Under the pieces are notes generated by a model that made no database searches, was not told the origin of the DNA, and saw only the letters and a program-made list of their open reading frames with translations. From Hymenobacter translucens (GTDB lineage Bacteria; Bacteroidota; Bacteroidia; Cytophagales; Hymenobacteraceae): 64,000 bases of DNA. Positions 7,899 through 17,589 of the stretch are shown piece by piece; within the stretch, counting starts at the first letter, position 1, and the number at the start of each line of letters is the position of its first letter. Both the position numbers and the translations under genes were made by a program. The DNA is taken from NCBI RefSeq assembly GCF_020685205.1, contig NZ_JAJERB010000002.1:310001-374000 (forward strand). Direction: 5' to 3'.

Positions 7899-9068
7899 TT
7901 ACCGGATGATGGGGCTGCGCTCGAAGGGCTTGGTTTCGTCGAATAGCTTGCGGTAGGTGACGTGGGTTTTGGAAATCCGGGCCCCGATGGACCGGGTAAG
8001 CGCCAGCATCCGGGGGTTGAAGTCCCCAATCCAGTTCATCTCAATCTCCGTGTAGCCCGCGGCCATCAGCACGCCCTGGGCGTGTACCATCATGGCCGAT
8101 TCTACTCCCTTGCCCTGATGCTCCGGCACCACGCCGAAGATGACGCCGAACATCTTCTTGGGCTGGCGCCGCTCAAACTGCCGCTTTTCCCACAGAAACC
8201 GCACCTTTTCGAGCGGGCCGAACCGGGGGTTGACGTGCTTGAAGATCTGGTTGAGCTCGGGCAGGCTCATAAAAAACGCCACCGGCTCGTCGTGGTGGTA
8301 AGCAAACCAAAGCAGCCGTTCGTCCAGTACGGGCTTCATCTTGCGTACAATCTCCCGGGCCTTCTCCAGCGTCATGGGGTTGATGCCGGTGTGGTTGGCC
8401 CAGGCCAGGCTGTAGACGTGGTGGAAGTCGGCCGCCAGCTTTTCCGGGTTGCGGGGCGTGGCGTAGGCAAAGCGGTAGGCAGGCAGCTCGGTGGCGTAGC
8501 GCAAGGCCGTGCGGTGGAAGCTCGGGTGCAGGGGCGCGGCCACGGCCCGGTAGCAGGTGTACTGCCGGAAAAACACCTGGAAGCCGTACGCCTCAAACAG
8601 CCGCTGGTAGTAGGGGGGGTGGTAGAACATGCCGTAGTTGGGCTCGGTGTAGCCATTCACGAGCAACCCCCAGAACCGGTCCCGCTCCCCGAAGTTGATG
8701 GGGCCGTCCATGGCCTCCAGGCCCCGCGCGGCCAGCCACGCCCGGCTGGCGTCAAACAGCTCATTGGCCGCCGCCTGGTCGTCGGTGCACTCGAAGAAGC
8801 CCAGCCCGCCGGTGGGCACCGGGCTGTCGTGGGTCGTGGCTTCGTTCACGAAAGCCGCCACCCGGCCGATGTCTTCGCCGGCCGCGTTGGTCAGAATCCA
8901 GCGAATGGCTTCGCCGTGGGCGAAGTTGGGGTTCCGGGTTTGGTCAAACACCTCCTCCACATCGGGGTAGAGCGGTGAAATCCAGTTGGGATGGTGCTGA
9001 TAAAGAGCAGCCGGCAGCGCACAGAACCGACGTGCGAGGCGCGCGTCCGTCACTTCAAGCAAAGGCAT
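7899..9068 (-). CDS. GNAT-family N-acetyltransferase-like protein
   Basis: The 389-residue protein is convergent with coaE. Its C-terminal third contains an acetyl-CoA-binding pattern VVPEHQGKGVESAMMV, then GYTEIEMNWIGDFNPRML, as in GNAT enzymes. The N-terminal part (HHPNWISPLYPDVEEVF, FFECTDDQAAANELFD, GPINFGERDRFWGLL) is typical of a large uncharacterised GNAT subgroup common in Bacteroidota. I start at ATG 9068, which gives the family start PLLEVTDARLARRF. The substrate is unknown. It has its own -7 element at 9158-9165. Confidence 0.75.
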   Translation of the reverse strand: MPLLEVTDARLARRFCALPAALYQHHPNWISPLYPDVEEVFDQTRNPNFAHGEAIRWILTNAAGEDIGRVAAFVNEATTHDSPVPTGGLGFFECTDDQAAANELFDASRAWLAARGLEAMDGPINFGERDRFWGLLVNGYTEPNYGMFYHPPYYQRLFEAYGFQVFFRQYTCYRAVAAPLHPSFHRTALRYATELPAYRFAYATPRNPEKLAADFHHVYSLAWANHTGINPMTLEKAREIVRKMKPVLDERLLWFAYHHDEPVAFFMSLPELNQIFKHVNPRFGPLEKVRFLWEKRQFERRQPKKMFGVIFGVVPEHQGKGVESAMMVHAQGVLMAAGYTEIEMNWIGDFNPRMLALTRSIGARISKTHVTYRKLFDETKPFERSPIIR

Positions 9069-9157
9069 GGCAGTGGTATAAGAATGTGCTGGCAGCAGGC
9101 GGAGATTGGCCAGCAAAACGGATAGGAGAGAGGCGAGCCCGGAGCACCCCGCGCGGG

Positions 9158-9165
9158 CAAAAGTA
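9158..9165 (-). promoter_or_regulatory. -7 promoter element for the GNAT gene
   Basis: The minus strand reads TACTTTTG, an exact TAnnTTTG match. It implies a transcript start near 9151 and a leader of roughly 80 bases before the ATG at 9068. Confidence 0.5.
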
Positions 9166-9292
9166 AGCGTAGGAAGTAAAAAGACCGGTACGGAGGAGCT
9201 TGAATGGCACCCCCGGGCTTCCCGTAACTTCCCGACCGACCTAGCTGAACCGTTTGCGTAGAAGAAGCTCTACCACCCTAAATCAGTTCTTT

Positions 9293-10699
9293 ATGCAAGA
9301 TTCCCGCCTTGAGCATGACTTCCTCGGTGAGCGCGCCATTCCTTCGTCGGTGTACTATGGGATTCAAACCCTGCGGGCCATCGAGAACTTCACTATCACG
9401 GGGATACCTCTCAAAGCGGAGCCGCTGTTTGTACAGGCCCTGGCCTTCGTGAAAAAGGCGGCGGCCCAGGCCAACCGCGACCTGGGCGTGCTCGATCCTA
9501 CCCTGGCGGGCTTTATCATGCAGGCCTGTGACCGGGTCATTACGGGGGAGTTCAACGACCAGTTCCTGACCGACATGATTCAGGGCGGGGCGGGCACGTC
9601 GGTGAACATGAACGCCAACGAGGTTATTGCCAACGTAGCCCTGGAGCTGATGGGCAAGCCCAAGGGCGCCTACGAGTTCTGCCACCCCAACAACCACGTC
9701 AACTGCTCCCAGAGCACCAACGACGCTTATCCCACGGCGTTCCGCATTGCGCTCAGCAACAAGCTGGTGGGCTACAGCAAGGCGCTGGGCGACCTGGCCG
9801 AGGCATTTGCCGCCAAAGGCGAGGAGTTTCGGAACGTGCTCAAGATGGGCCGCACCCAGCTCCAGGATGCCGTGCCGATGAGCATGGGCGACGAGTTCCG
9901 GGCCTTTGCCACCAACCTGCGCGAGGAGCTGCTGCGCATCGAGGACAGCCGCAACCTGATCAGCGAAATCAACATGGGCGCCACCGCTATCGGCACCCGG
10001 GTAAATGCCCCGGCCGGCTATGCCGAGCTCGTAACCCAGCATCTGCGCACCATCACCGGCCTCGACCTCAGCCTGGCCGGCGACCTGATCGAGGCGACCT
10101 ACGATACCGGCGCTTACGTGCAACTCTCGGGTGTCCTCAAGCGCACCGCCGTCAAGCTCTCCAAGATCTGCAACGACCTGCGCCTGCTTTCCTCGGGACC
10201 CCGCTGCGGCCTGTTCGAAATCAACCTGCCCCCGCTGCAGCCCGGCTCCAGCATCATGCCCGGCAAGGTGAACCCGGTGGTGCCGGAGGTAGTAAACCAG
10301 ACCGCCTTCTACGTCATCGGAGCCGACCTTACGGTAACCATGGCGGCCGAGGCCGGGCAGCTGCAGCTCAACGTGATGGAGCCGGTCATTTCCTTTGCCC
10401 TGTTCACCTCGATTTCCTACATGACCAACGCCTGCCATACCCTGCGCGAAAAGTGCGTGGTGGGCATCACGGCCAACGTGCAGCACGCCGAAAACCTGGT
10501 GCGCAACAGCATCGGCATCGTCACCCAGCTGAGCCCGGTGCTGGGCTATGAAGCTACCTCGGAAATTGCCAAGGAAGCGTTGCGGACCGGCAAATCCGTG
10601 CACGACATTGCCGTAACGGAGCGCAACCTGCTCACCCAGGCCAAGTGGGACGAAATCTACACGTTTGAGAACCTGATCCGGCCGGGCTTTATTCAGTAG
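9293..10699 (+). CDS. aspA: Aspartate ammonia-lyase (aspartase)
   Basis: This 468-residue protein has the aspartase/fumarase layout. It begins RLEHDFLGERAIPSSVYYG, continues with GGAGTSVNMNANEVIAN and NHVNCSQSTNDAYPTAFRIA, and carries the superfamily signature loop GSSIMPGKVNPVVPE near residues 318-332. The start at 9293 is chosen because the sequence upstream has no family similarity. It converts aspartate to fumarate and ammonia. Aspartase over fumarase C is supported by the DFLGERAIP start and overall pattern. It is transcribed alone and followed by a strong terminator. Confidence 0.92.
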   Translation: MQDSRLEHDFLGERAIPSSVYYGIQTLRAIENFTITGIPLKAEPLFVQALAFVKKAAAQANRDLGVLDPTLAGFIMQACDRVITGEFNDQFLTDMIQGGAGTSVNMNANEVIANVALELMGKPKGAYEFCHPNNHVNCSQSTNDAYPTAFRIALSNKLVGYSKALGDLAEAFAAKGEEFRNVLKMGRTQLQDAVPMSMGDEFRAFATNLREELLRIEDSRNLISEINMGATAIGTRVNAPAGYAELVTQHLRTITGLDLSLAGDLIEATYDTGAYVQLSGVLKRTAVKLSKICNDLRLLSSGPRCGLFEINLPPLQPGSSIMPGKVNPVVPEVVNQTAFYVIGADLTVTMAAEAGQLQLNVMEPVISFALFTSISYMTNACHTLREKCVVGITANVQHAENLVRNSIGIVTQLSPVLGYEATSEIAKEALRTGKSVHDIAVTERNLLTQAKWDEIYTFENLIRPGFIQ

Positions 10700-10817
10700 G
10701 CACCGGGGCCGGGCCGAGCAGTGAGCTTACCAGCCGCGGAGCCGGTTCGCAGTGCCCTGCACTCTATCACCGGCGCTAAGGCAGCCATCGGTGCTGCCGG
10801 CGGGTTAAGCGCTATGC

Positions 10818-10855
10818 AGCAAAAAGCCCCGGCCTGCTCGCCGGGGCTTTTTGCT
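10818..10855. terminator. Bidirectional terminator between aspA and the LytTR operon
   Basis: A perfect 16-base-pair stem (AGCAAAAAGCCCCGGC with its complement) closes a CTGCTC loop. The arms carry A5 and T5 tracts, so it can terminate transcription in both directions between two convergent genes. Confidence 0.85.
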
Positions 10856-10884
10856 GGGCCCCGAATGGGGCTGACCAACGCAGC

Positions 10885-11613
10885 CTACTGAAATCCCTTC
10901 AGCATCTTATAAAACCCCTCGGCATAGGTATCACTGATGGGGATGATCTGGTTGGCAATCTGAATCCGGTTTTTCTCGATGTGGTCAATTTTGTCGAGCG
11001 CGACTAGGAAGGATCGGTGCACGCGCACAAATTCCTGGGCGGGCAGCAGCTCTTCCAGCCGGGCAAAGCTCAGCAGCGTCATAATCTTCTCTTCCGAAGT
11101 ATGAATCCGCAGATAGTCTTTCATTCCCTCCGCAAAAAGGATGTCACGGGTGGCTACCTTCTGAATACGGTGGCCCACTTTTAGAAAAATATACTCCTGA
11201 TCCGGCTTCGTCTCCGCTTTCTCGTCCTTCTTTTCCGGGGGGTGGCGGGGGCCTTGCTCCTGGTACAGCCGCAACACGCCTTTGTAAAACCGCTCGAACG
11301 TAAAGGGCTTCAGCAGGTAGTCCTTCACCTCCAGATCATAGGCCTTCAGCGCGTACTGGTCGTAGGCGGTAGTCAGGATAATCATCGGCTTGGGGTTCAG
11401 CATCGGGATAAAGCTGAGCCCATCCAGATCGGGCATGTTGATGTCCAGAAACAGCAGGTCGGGTTGGTCTTCCGTCAAGTGGGCGGCGGCCTCCAGCGGG
11501 CTCACGAACGACCCTTTCAGCTCCAGGAAAGAAACTTTGCGGATGTATTCTTCCAGTATTTCCTGGGCCAGGTGCTCGTCCTCAATGATGTAGCAGGTGA
11601 GCTTTTCTTTCAT
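10885..11613 (-). CDS. LytTR-family response regulator
   Basis: The 242-residue protein has an N-terminal receiver domain with acceptor Asp in LLFLDINMPDLDG near residue 57 and the conserved Lys in VKDYLLKPF near residue 104. A charged linker follows (residues 120-140). The C-terminal LytTR DNA-binding domain has FLKVGHRIQKV, YLRIHTSEEKI, FVRVHRSFLVALDKI. Its start overlaps the end of the upstream kinase gene by 32 bases, so the pair is translationally close. The adjacent divergent ABC transporter is a plausible target, inferred from position only. Confidence 0.92.
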   Translation of the reverse strand: MKEKLTCYIIEDEHLAQEILEEYIRKVSFLELKGSFVSPLEAAAHLTEDQPDLLFLDINMPDLDGLSFIPMLNPKPMIILTTAYDQYALKAYDLEVKDYLLKPFTFERFYKGVLRLYQEQGPRHPPEKKDEKAETKPDQEYIFLKVGHRIQKVATRDILFAEGMKDYLRIHTSEEKIMTLLSFARLEELLPAQEFVRVHRSFLVALDKIDHIEKNRIQIANQIIPISDTYAEGFYKMLKGFQ

Positions 11614-12604
11614 GGACCTCTCGATGTAAACCGTGGATGGTAAGAATGACCGTAAAGGTGCTGCCCGTGTTCTGAATGGTCAGCGTATGTTGGCCAGGGT
11701 ACAGCAGCGCCAGCCTTTTCCGGACGTTAGGCAGTCCGATGCCCCCGGGCTCTTCCAGCGGGCGAGCCGCCTTTTGGGCGATGGGGTTCTGTACGCTGAA
11801 GGTGAGGCTATCTTCCCGCATCTCCACCCTGACCTTCAGGTCGCCGGGTTCCAGCCGGGCGGGGCTGTGCTTGTAGGCGTTTTCGAGCAGGTGAATGAAC
11901 AGCAGCGGGGCAATGGAGCAGGACTCGGCTTCCCCGGCTAGCTGAAGGTCGGCCACCGGGCTGTTCTTGTAGCGGAGCTGCTGCAAGCTCACGTAGTCCC
12001 GCAGGTAGCTTATTTCCCGGGCCAGCGGCACCGTGGCCGCATTGGACTCATAAATCATGTACCGCATCAGCGAAGCCAGGTGCATGACTGCCTCGGGGGC
12101 CGCGGGGGCCTGCTTATACACCAGCGTATGGATGTTGTTGAGGGTATTGAACAGGAAGTGCGGGTTGATCTGGGATTTCAGATAGTACAGTTCCGCCTCC
12201 ACGGCCTGCTTCTCCAGCTGCTCTTTCCGGATGGTATTGAGCACCAGCGTCTCGGTGACCCTGGCCAGCCAGCTCAGAAAGAGAAAGATAGCCACGGTAA
12301 CCAGGTTCATGAAATAATGCCCGGCGTCCCATGGGTTTTGGTAGATAAGCAGAAAGGGAACGGGCCCGGTCAGCACGATGACTGCCAGCCGGAGCCAGTA
12401 GGCTTTTCTGTTTCGCTTGCCGGGGTACTGGGTTAGCAGATGGAAATGACTGTAGAAAACGTACAGGCAGGTCGCTATAAACCCCACGGTTGTAGTACGC
12501 CAGTGCGCATCGTTATCCCCCTTCAGCTGTAAGACTGCCAGCAAGGTGAACAGGACCCAAACCGATAGGTGAATCAGCCAGAAGATTCTTTTGACGCGCT
12601 CCAT
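11582..12604 (-). CDS. LytS/YpdA-type sensor histidine kinase
   Basis: The 340-residue protein has four predicted membrane helices in residues 1-135, without an extracytoplasmic sensor domain. The His_kinase segment YYLKSQINPHFLFNTLNNIH carries the phospho-acceptor His. A HATPase region follows with LLFIHLLENAYKHS and GIGLPNVRKRLALLY. This is the usual partner of LytTR regulators in Bacteroidota. It is divergent from the ABC ATPase at 12866, with a 261-base gap between them. The ligand is unknown. Confidence 0.9.
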   Translation of the reverse strand: MERVKRIFWLIHLSVWVLFTLLAVLQLKGDNDAHWRTTTVGFIATCLYVFYSHFHLLTQYPGKRNRKAYWLRLAVIVLTGPVPFLLIYQNPWDAGHYFMNLVTVAIFLFLSWLARVTETLVLNTIRKEQLEKQAVEAELYYLKSQINPHFLFNTLNNIHTLVYKQAPAAPEAVMHLASLMRYMIYESNAATVPLAREISYLRDYVSLQQLRYKNSPVADLQLAGEAESCSIAPLLFIHLLENAYKHSPARLEPGDLKVRVEMREDSLTFSVQNPIAQKAARPLEEPGGIGLPNVRKRLALLYPGQHTLTIQNTGSTFTVILTIHGLHREVHERKAHLLHH

Positions 12605-12865
12605 AGCACAAAGGTGGGTTTTCCTGTCATCCCCCGGTTGCCTGCTCGACCAGGTGTCAATCCTGCTCTACGAGAGGTGAAAAAGAGCCGGCACTTGGTT
12701 CGGCAGCGGCAAAGTGCCGGCTGGTCGATTATTTCCCGCATCAGCATATCCCGTTTCGCTTTCCCGGCCGGCCGCAATTGCTTCGTGCTGAAACAGAGAA
12801 ACCCGCTTCGACCACGGGGCAAGCTTCCTCTGATTAAACGAACAACCGCAGCAACTCCGATAAAA
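12605..12865. promoter_or_regulatory. Divergent intergenic region, LytTR pair / ABC-M1 operon
   Basis: This 261-base gap separates a two-component pair from an ABC transporter. CACCTTTG on the minus strand at 12609-12616 resembles a -7 element but lacks the initial TA. An open frame runs through the gap in phase with the ABC ATPase, but its residues have no family similarity. I therefore treat it as regulatory. I could not find a convincing paired direct repeat for LytTR binding by eye. Confidence 0.35.
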
Positions 12866-13795
12866 ATGAGAAATCACCCGTTGGGTCTCTCCATCCGCAA
12901 GGTCTTTAAACAGTATGCGAACGGCGTGCAGGCGCTGCATAATGTGTCGCTGGACATTCCGCCGGGCATGTTTGGGCTGCTGGGCCCGAATGGCGCGGGT
13001 AAGTCAACCCTTATGCGCACGCTCGCCACGCTGCAGGAGCCCGATGAAGGGCAGCTGTTTTTAGGCGACATCGACATAGTCAAGCAGAAAGAGGCGGTAC
13101 GTCAGACGCTGGGCTACCTGCCCCAGGAGTTCGGCGTGTACCCCAAAGCCAGCGCCGAAGAGCTGCTCGACTACTTCGCGGTGCTGAAAGGAATTACCAA
13201 CCGGGCAGTGCGCAAAGACACCACCGAGGCCCTGCTGCGGCAAACCAACCTCTGGGACAAGCGCAGGCAGAAGCTGGGCGGCTTTTCGGGGGGTATGAAG
13301 CAGCGCTTTGGCGTAGCGGTGGCCTTGCTGGGTAACCCGCAGCTGCTGATCGTCGATGAGCCCACGGCGGGCCTGGACCCGGCCGAGCGGGTGCGCTTCC
13401 TGAATCTGCTCAGCGAACTGGGGGAAAGCAGCGTGGTCATTCTTTCCACGCACATCGTGGCGGATGTGGCGGAGCTGTGCACCAGCATGGCCATCATCGA
13501 CAAGGGCCAGATCCTGCTCGAAGCCCGGCCCCTGGAGGCCGTGGCGGCGCTGAAAGGCCGCATCTGGCGCAAGCTGACCGATAAAGCCGCTCTGCCGGTG
13601 ATGGACCAGGAACACCGGATAATTTCCGCCAAGCTCTTGAGCGGGCGCACCATGGTGCACGTGTACAGCCCGGATAGGCCCGGCAACGGGTTTGAGCCCG
13701 TCAACCCGGACCTGGAAGATGTCTATTTCAGTGCCCTGACGGGCTGCTTCGGCCCGGTTAGCCAGCAACTGCGGGCGGAGGGCATCGCGCTATGA
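12866..13795 (+). CDS. ABC transporter ATP-binding protein
   Basis: From ATG 12866 the protein has 309 residues. Walker A is LLGPNGAGKSTLMRTLA, the signature is LGGFSGGMKQRFGVAVAL and Walker B is LLIVDEPTAGLDP, with a switch His in ILSTHIVADV. The C-terminal 80 residues are the usual extension of ABC-2 ATPases. The longer in-frame start at 12569 overlaps the kinase gene and is not supported. It overlaps the next gene by ATGA, so it is cotranslated with its permease-peptidase partner. Confidence 0.9.
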   Translation: MRNHPLGLSIRKVFKQYANGVQALHNVSLDIPPGMFGLLGPNGAGKSTLMRTLATLQEPDEGQLFLGDIDIVKQKEAVRQTLGYLPQEFGVYPKASAEELLDYFAVLKGITNRAVRKDTTEALLRQTNLWDKRRQKLGGFSGGMKQRFGVAVALLGNPQLLIVDEPTAGLDPAERVRFLNLLSELGESSVVILSTHIVADVAELCTSMAIIDKGQILLEARPLEAVAALKGRIWRKLTDKAALPVMDQEHRIISAKLLSGRTMVHVYSPDRPGNGFEPVNPDLEDVYFSALTGCFGPVSQQLRAEGIAL

Positions 13796-16700
13796 AGTTC
13801 CAACGGATTTTCGCGCTGGAATTCAGCTACCAGCTTCGTCGGCCCGCTACCTGGCTTTACTTCGGGGTCATCCTGCTCATCACGTTTCTCGTAGTCATTG
13901 CCAACTATGCCTCTGATGCGCGGGACGGGTATATAGTACTGAATGCGCCGATCGTCATGGCCGCCGTCACCGTTATCTGCTGTGTGTTTTGGCTGGTAAT
14001 CGGTGCCTCCGTGGCGGGCGAGGCGGCGGCCCGCGACGTGCAGACCCGCATGCATTTGCTTACCTACGCGGCTCCCGCCAGCAAAGCGGCTTACCTGGGC
14101 GGGCGGTACCTGGCCGCCTTGGCCCTAAGTGCGCTTCAGCTGCTCGCCATCCCGGTGGGTATGCTGCTGGCCATGCACTTTGCCGGGGTAGAAGCCGAGA
14201 TTCTGGGTCCGTTCCGGGTGGCCCCCTACCTGACTACCTTCTGCTTTATCGCGCTGCCCAACGCATTTTTTGCCACGGCCATGCAGTTTTCGGCGGCAGC
14301 GCTCAGCCGCCGGGCCCTGGCCAGTTATCTGGTCGGCGCGGCCTTGTTCGCGGCGTCCTACACGATCTGGCCGCTGCTGGAAAAAGGGGGAGAATGGGGC
14401 AATTTAGCCGACCCGATGAGTTTTGGCCCGGTGCTGAGCCATCTGTCCATTGACTGGAGCCCACAGGAGAAAAACACGCGTTTTCTGCTGCTGGAGGGCT
14501 CGTTTCTCGTTAACCGCCTGCTGTGGTTCGGGATTTCGCTCGGCCTGCTCGCGTTTACTTACTTCCGGTTTCAGTTTGTATTACCCGGAGCCGGCCAGAA
14601 ACAGCCACCGGGTAAACCGCAACCCGCCGCGGTGGCGGCCTGGGAGACGCTGAACTGGGGAACTGCAGAAGCGCTGCCGTCGGCCAGCGGAACGTATGGC
14701 TGGGTTACCCAACTGCGCCAGTTGCGCCTCATCACCTGGGAATCCTTTCGACAACTGGCCAAAAGCAAGGCCGGGCTGCCTCTGCTGGCTGTCCTGGCCC
14801 TGCTGGTGGGAGCCACGGTGCCCGGCAACCTGAAGGGCCGTGGTGTGCCGTTGCTGCCCCGTACCGACTTTGTCCTGGAGTATCTGACCGGGCCCCTGGC
14901 GCAGCCGGAGCGTTTCTGGCTACTCATTGCCCTGCTCACCATTTTCTACGCCGGCGAGCTGGTCTGGCGGGAACGGGAAGCGGGTTTAAGCGAAATTGCC
15001 AATGCGGCGCCCGTGCCCGAATGGGTGCTTTTCCTGAGCCGGTTTCTGGCGCTGGGCCTGGTGCTGGTGGTATGGCTGTTCTTCCTGATGGCGGCCGGAA
15101 CAGGGGCGCAGATGGCCATCGGTGGCGCTGCTCCTGAACTCGGGCTGTACCTGCAAACCATCTTCGGACTGCAGCTGGTGGATTGCCTGCTTTTTGCCCT
15201 GCTCGCCCTGTTGGTGCATGTGCTGGTCAATCAGAAATTTGTTGGGCATCTGGTGGCGCTGGTAGCCTATGGCTGCATCGCCTTTGCTTCTACTTTAGGC
15301 ATCGAGCACAAGCTGCTCATCTTTGGCGCCAGTCCGCCCTGGACCTATACCGACATGGCTGGCTTCGGGCCCACGCTGGCGCCCTGGCTGTGGTTTAAGG
15401 CGTACTGGGCGGCCTGGGCGCTGTTGCTGGCCGTCGTAACCCGGCTGTTCTGGGTCCGGGGACGGGAGGGTAGCTTTGCCTCGCGGCTCCAGCTAGCCCG
15501 CCGGCGCTTTACGCGTTCCAGCGTCCTGGTTTCGGCAGTGGCAGTGGCCGGTATCGTTTTGTCGGGCGGCTTCATCTTCTACAATACCAATGTGCTGCAT
15601 GCGTACCGCAGCTCCGCTGACTCTACGGCGCAGCGCGCAGCCTATGAGCAGCGCTACCGTCGGTACCTGAACGTAGCCCAGCCCCTGCTGACCGGGGTAA
15701 GCCTGCAGGTAGAGCTATATCCGAAGCAGCGGACGGTAGAGATACAAGGCGCTTACCTGCTGGTAAACAAGAGTCAGGTTTCCATTGACTCGGTTCATCT
15801 GGCCACGGGCGCGGGCGTCGAAACAACGGCAGTCAGCTTCAGCCAGCCAGCCAAAGCAGTGCTTGTGGATGAGGAACAGGGCCACCGCATTTACACCCTG
15901 GCGCAGCCCCTTTCACCCGGCGACTCGGTGCGCCTTCGCTTTCAGGTAAGGTACCAAGCGCAGGGCTTCTCCAACAGCGGGGCCGATGCACAAGTGACGG
16001 AAAAGAGCACCAGCTTCCGAAATATGGAATGGCTTCCCGTTATCGGGTATCTGCCCTACCGGGAGCTTGATGAGGCCGGTGCCCGCAAAGAGCATGGCTT
16101 ACCAGCCCGGCCCGCCACGTACTCACTTTACGATGTGGCTGCCCGCCGGTACGCCCCGTTTCCCGAGCAAATCCACTTTGAGGCCACAGTAGGCACGGAT
16201 GCGGGCCAGATGGTGGTAGCGCCGGGCACCCTGCGCCGGACCTGGACCAAAGCAAGCCGCCGCTACTGCCATTATACCACAGATGCCCCCATCCGCAATG
16301 AATACGCTTTTTTCTCGGCTACCTACGCGGTGCAGGAAGGGAAATGGCAAAGCTCATCGGCTAACCCCAGGCAGGACGTTGCCATCCAGATTTACTATCC
16401 CCCGGGGATGACGGAGAACCCGGCGCGCATGGTCCGGAGCGCCCAGGCTTCACTGGACCACTACACCCGGCAGTTTGGGCCTTACCCGCACCGGCAGCTT
16501 CGGTTCGTGGCCCATCCCAGCTACGCCTTCGGCCACCATGCCGCGCCCATCAACATCACGGCGGAGGAGGGCTTTTTTCTTCTGAATCCGAAGGCTGATG
16601 AGCGGGGCTTCGACCTGGTGACGGCTGTGGTAGCGCACGAGGTAGCGCACCAGTGGTGGGGCAATCAGCTCAAGCAAGCCTATGTAGAAGGCGCCGGCCT

Positions 16701-17421
16701 GATTACCGAAAGCCTGGCTTGGTACTCGGCTATGGGCGTTTTGGAAGACGCATACGGTGCTGAGCATCTCCGGGCGCTGCTGAGCTTCCTGCGGGAAGAA
16801 AACGAAGCCCCGCGCACCCGGGCCGCCAAGCCGCTGCTGCAGGCCGACGACTTCTACCAGAACTACCGCAAAGGCCCCTTCGCCCTGTACGCGCTAAGTC
16901 AGTACGTGGGCCGGGACCGCGTAAACGGGGCACTCCGGAATCTGCTGGCCAATCACCGCCCCGGGACTGTGTCTTTGCCTACTTCGCTGGATCTCTACCG
17001 GGAGCTGCGGGCGGTAACTCCGGACTCGCTCCAACCCTTGGTGCACGACCTGTTCGCGGCCAACACTTTCTGGGAGCTGGAAACGGAAGCCGCTACCGCC
17101 AAACCAACCAAAGGAGGCAACTGGCAGGTGACGATTACCCTGCAGGCAAAAAAGCTGGTCGTGGATAGTGCGGGCACCGAGACGAAACTACCGATGCGGG
17201 ATTGGGTGGAAATCGGTGTGTTTGCACCCGCTGCGGAGGGCCGGCGGGCAGGCAAGCCGCTGTACCTGCGAAAGCATCTGATCAAATCCGGTAAGCAGAC
17301 GCTGGTGCTGACAGTCCCCGCCCGGCCCGCTAACGCTGGTATTGACCCCCGCCAGTTGCTGACCGACTGGAAAACAGAGGGTAATTACGAAGAGGTAAAG
17401 TTTGAAAACCGGCCTCTGTGA
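13792..17421 (+). CDS. ABC-2 permease fused to M1 zinc aminopeptidase domain
   Basis: The 1209-residue protein has about twelve hydrophobic segments in residues 1-600 arranged as two ABC-2 permease halves. The first starts FALEFSYQLRRPATWLYFG; the second begins near residue 310 with LITWESFRQLAKSKAG. The C-terminal half is an extracytoplasmic M1-type domain with the zinc motif HEVAHQWWG near residue 948 and a downstream Glu in LITESLAWYS. The GAMEN-like substrate element is not evident by eye. Such permease-M1 fusions recur in Bacteroidota and other phyla next to an ABC ATPase, as here. The transported substrate is unknown; a peptide or peptide-processing role is inference. Confidence 0.88.
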   Translation: MKFQRIFALEFSYQLRRPATWLYFGVILLITFLVVIANYASDARDGYIVLNAPIVMAAVTVICCVFWLVIGASVAGEAAARDVQTRMHLLTYAAPASKAAYLGGRYLAALALSALQLLAIPVGMLLAMHFAGVEAEILGPFRVAPYLTTFCFIALPNAFFATAMQFSAAALSRRALASYLVGAALFAASYTIWPLLEKGGEWGNLADPMSFGPVLSHLSIDWSPQEKNTRFLLLEGSFLVNRLLWFGISLGLLAFTYFRFQFVLPGAGQKQPPGKPQPAAVAAWETLNWGTAEALPSASGTYGWVTQLRQLRLITWESFRQLAKSKAGLPLLAVLALLVGATVPGNLKGRGVPLLPRTDFVLEYLTGPLAQPERFWLLIALLTIFYAGELVWREREAGLSEIANAAPVPEWVLFLSRFLALGLVLVVWLFFLMAAGTGAQMAIGGAAPELGLYLQTIFGLQLVDCLLFALLALLVHVLVNQKFVGHLVALVAYGCIAFASTLGIEHKLLIFGASPPWTYTDMAGFGPTLAPWLWFKAYWAAWALLLAVVTRLFWVRGREGSFASRLQLARRRFTRSSVLVSAVAVAGIVLSGGFIFYNTNVLHAYRSSADSTAQRAAYEQRYRRYLNVAQPLLTGVSLQVELYPKQRTVEIQGAYLLVNKSQVSIDSVHLATGAGVETTAVSFSQPAKAVLVDEEQGHRIYTLAQPLSPGDSVRLRFQVRYQAQGFSNSGADAQVTEKSTSFRNMEWLPVIGYLPYRELDEAGARKEHGLPARPATYSLYDVAARRYAPFPEQIHFEATVGTDAGQMVVAPGTLRRTWTKASRRYCHYTTDAPIRNEYAFFSATYAVQEGKWQSSSANPRQDVAIQIYYPPGMTENPARMVRSAQASLDHYTRQFGPYPHRQLRFVAHPSYAFGHHAAPINITAEEGFFLLNPKADERGFDLVTAVVAHEVAHQWWGNQLKQAYVEGAGLITESLAWYSAMGVLEDAYGAEHLRALLSFLREENEAPRTRAAKPLLQADDFYQNYRKGPFALYALSQYVGRDRVNGALRNLLANHRPGTVSLPTSLDLYRELRAVTPDSLQPLVHDLFAANTFWELETEAATAKPTKGGNWQVTITLQAKKLVVDSAGTETKLPMRDWVEIGVFAPAAEGRRAGKPLYLRKHLIKSGKQTLVLTVPARPANAGIDPRQLLTDWKTEGNYEEVKFENRPL

Positions 17422-17544
17422 TGGTGGGTCTGCGCCCCATGCGCTGGAAAAAAGATCCTAGCGACCGGTACCAGTACTTGCCTGATCCAGAGGTATCCCG
17501 GGGAAGCGCAGGAGAAAGGAAAGCCAGCGGGTAAGCTCTAAAGC

Positions 17545-17583
17545 AAAACAGCCACTCAGATTTGCATCTAAGTGGCTGTTTTT
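17545..17583 (-). terminator. Terminator downstream of tRNA-Val
   Basis: AAAACAGCCACT pairs with AGTGGCTGTTTT across a loop of about 15 bases. Read on the minus strand it ends in a T tract, directly after the tRNA. It may also end the ABC-M1 transcript from the other side. Confidence 0.7.
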
Positions 17584-17589
17584 CACTAG

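Noticed and set aside
9278-10603. Long antisense open frame (441 codons) across aspA
   Set aside because: It is the mirror of a strongly conserved aspartase gene and is rich in Gly, Val, His, as expected when GC-rich codons are read antisense. No domain is visible.
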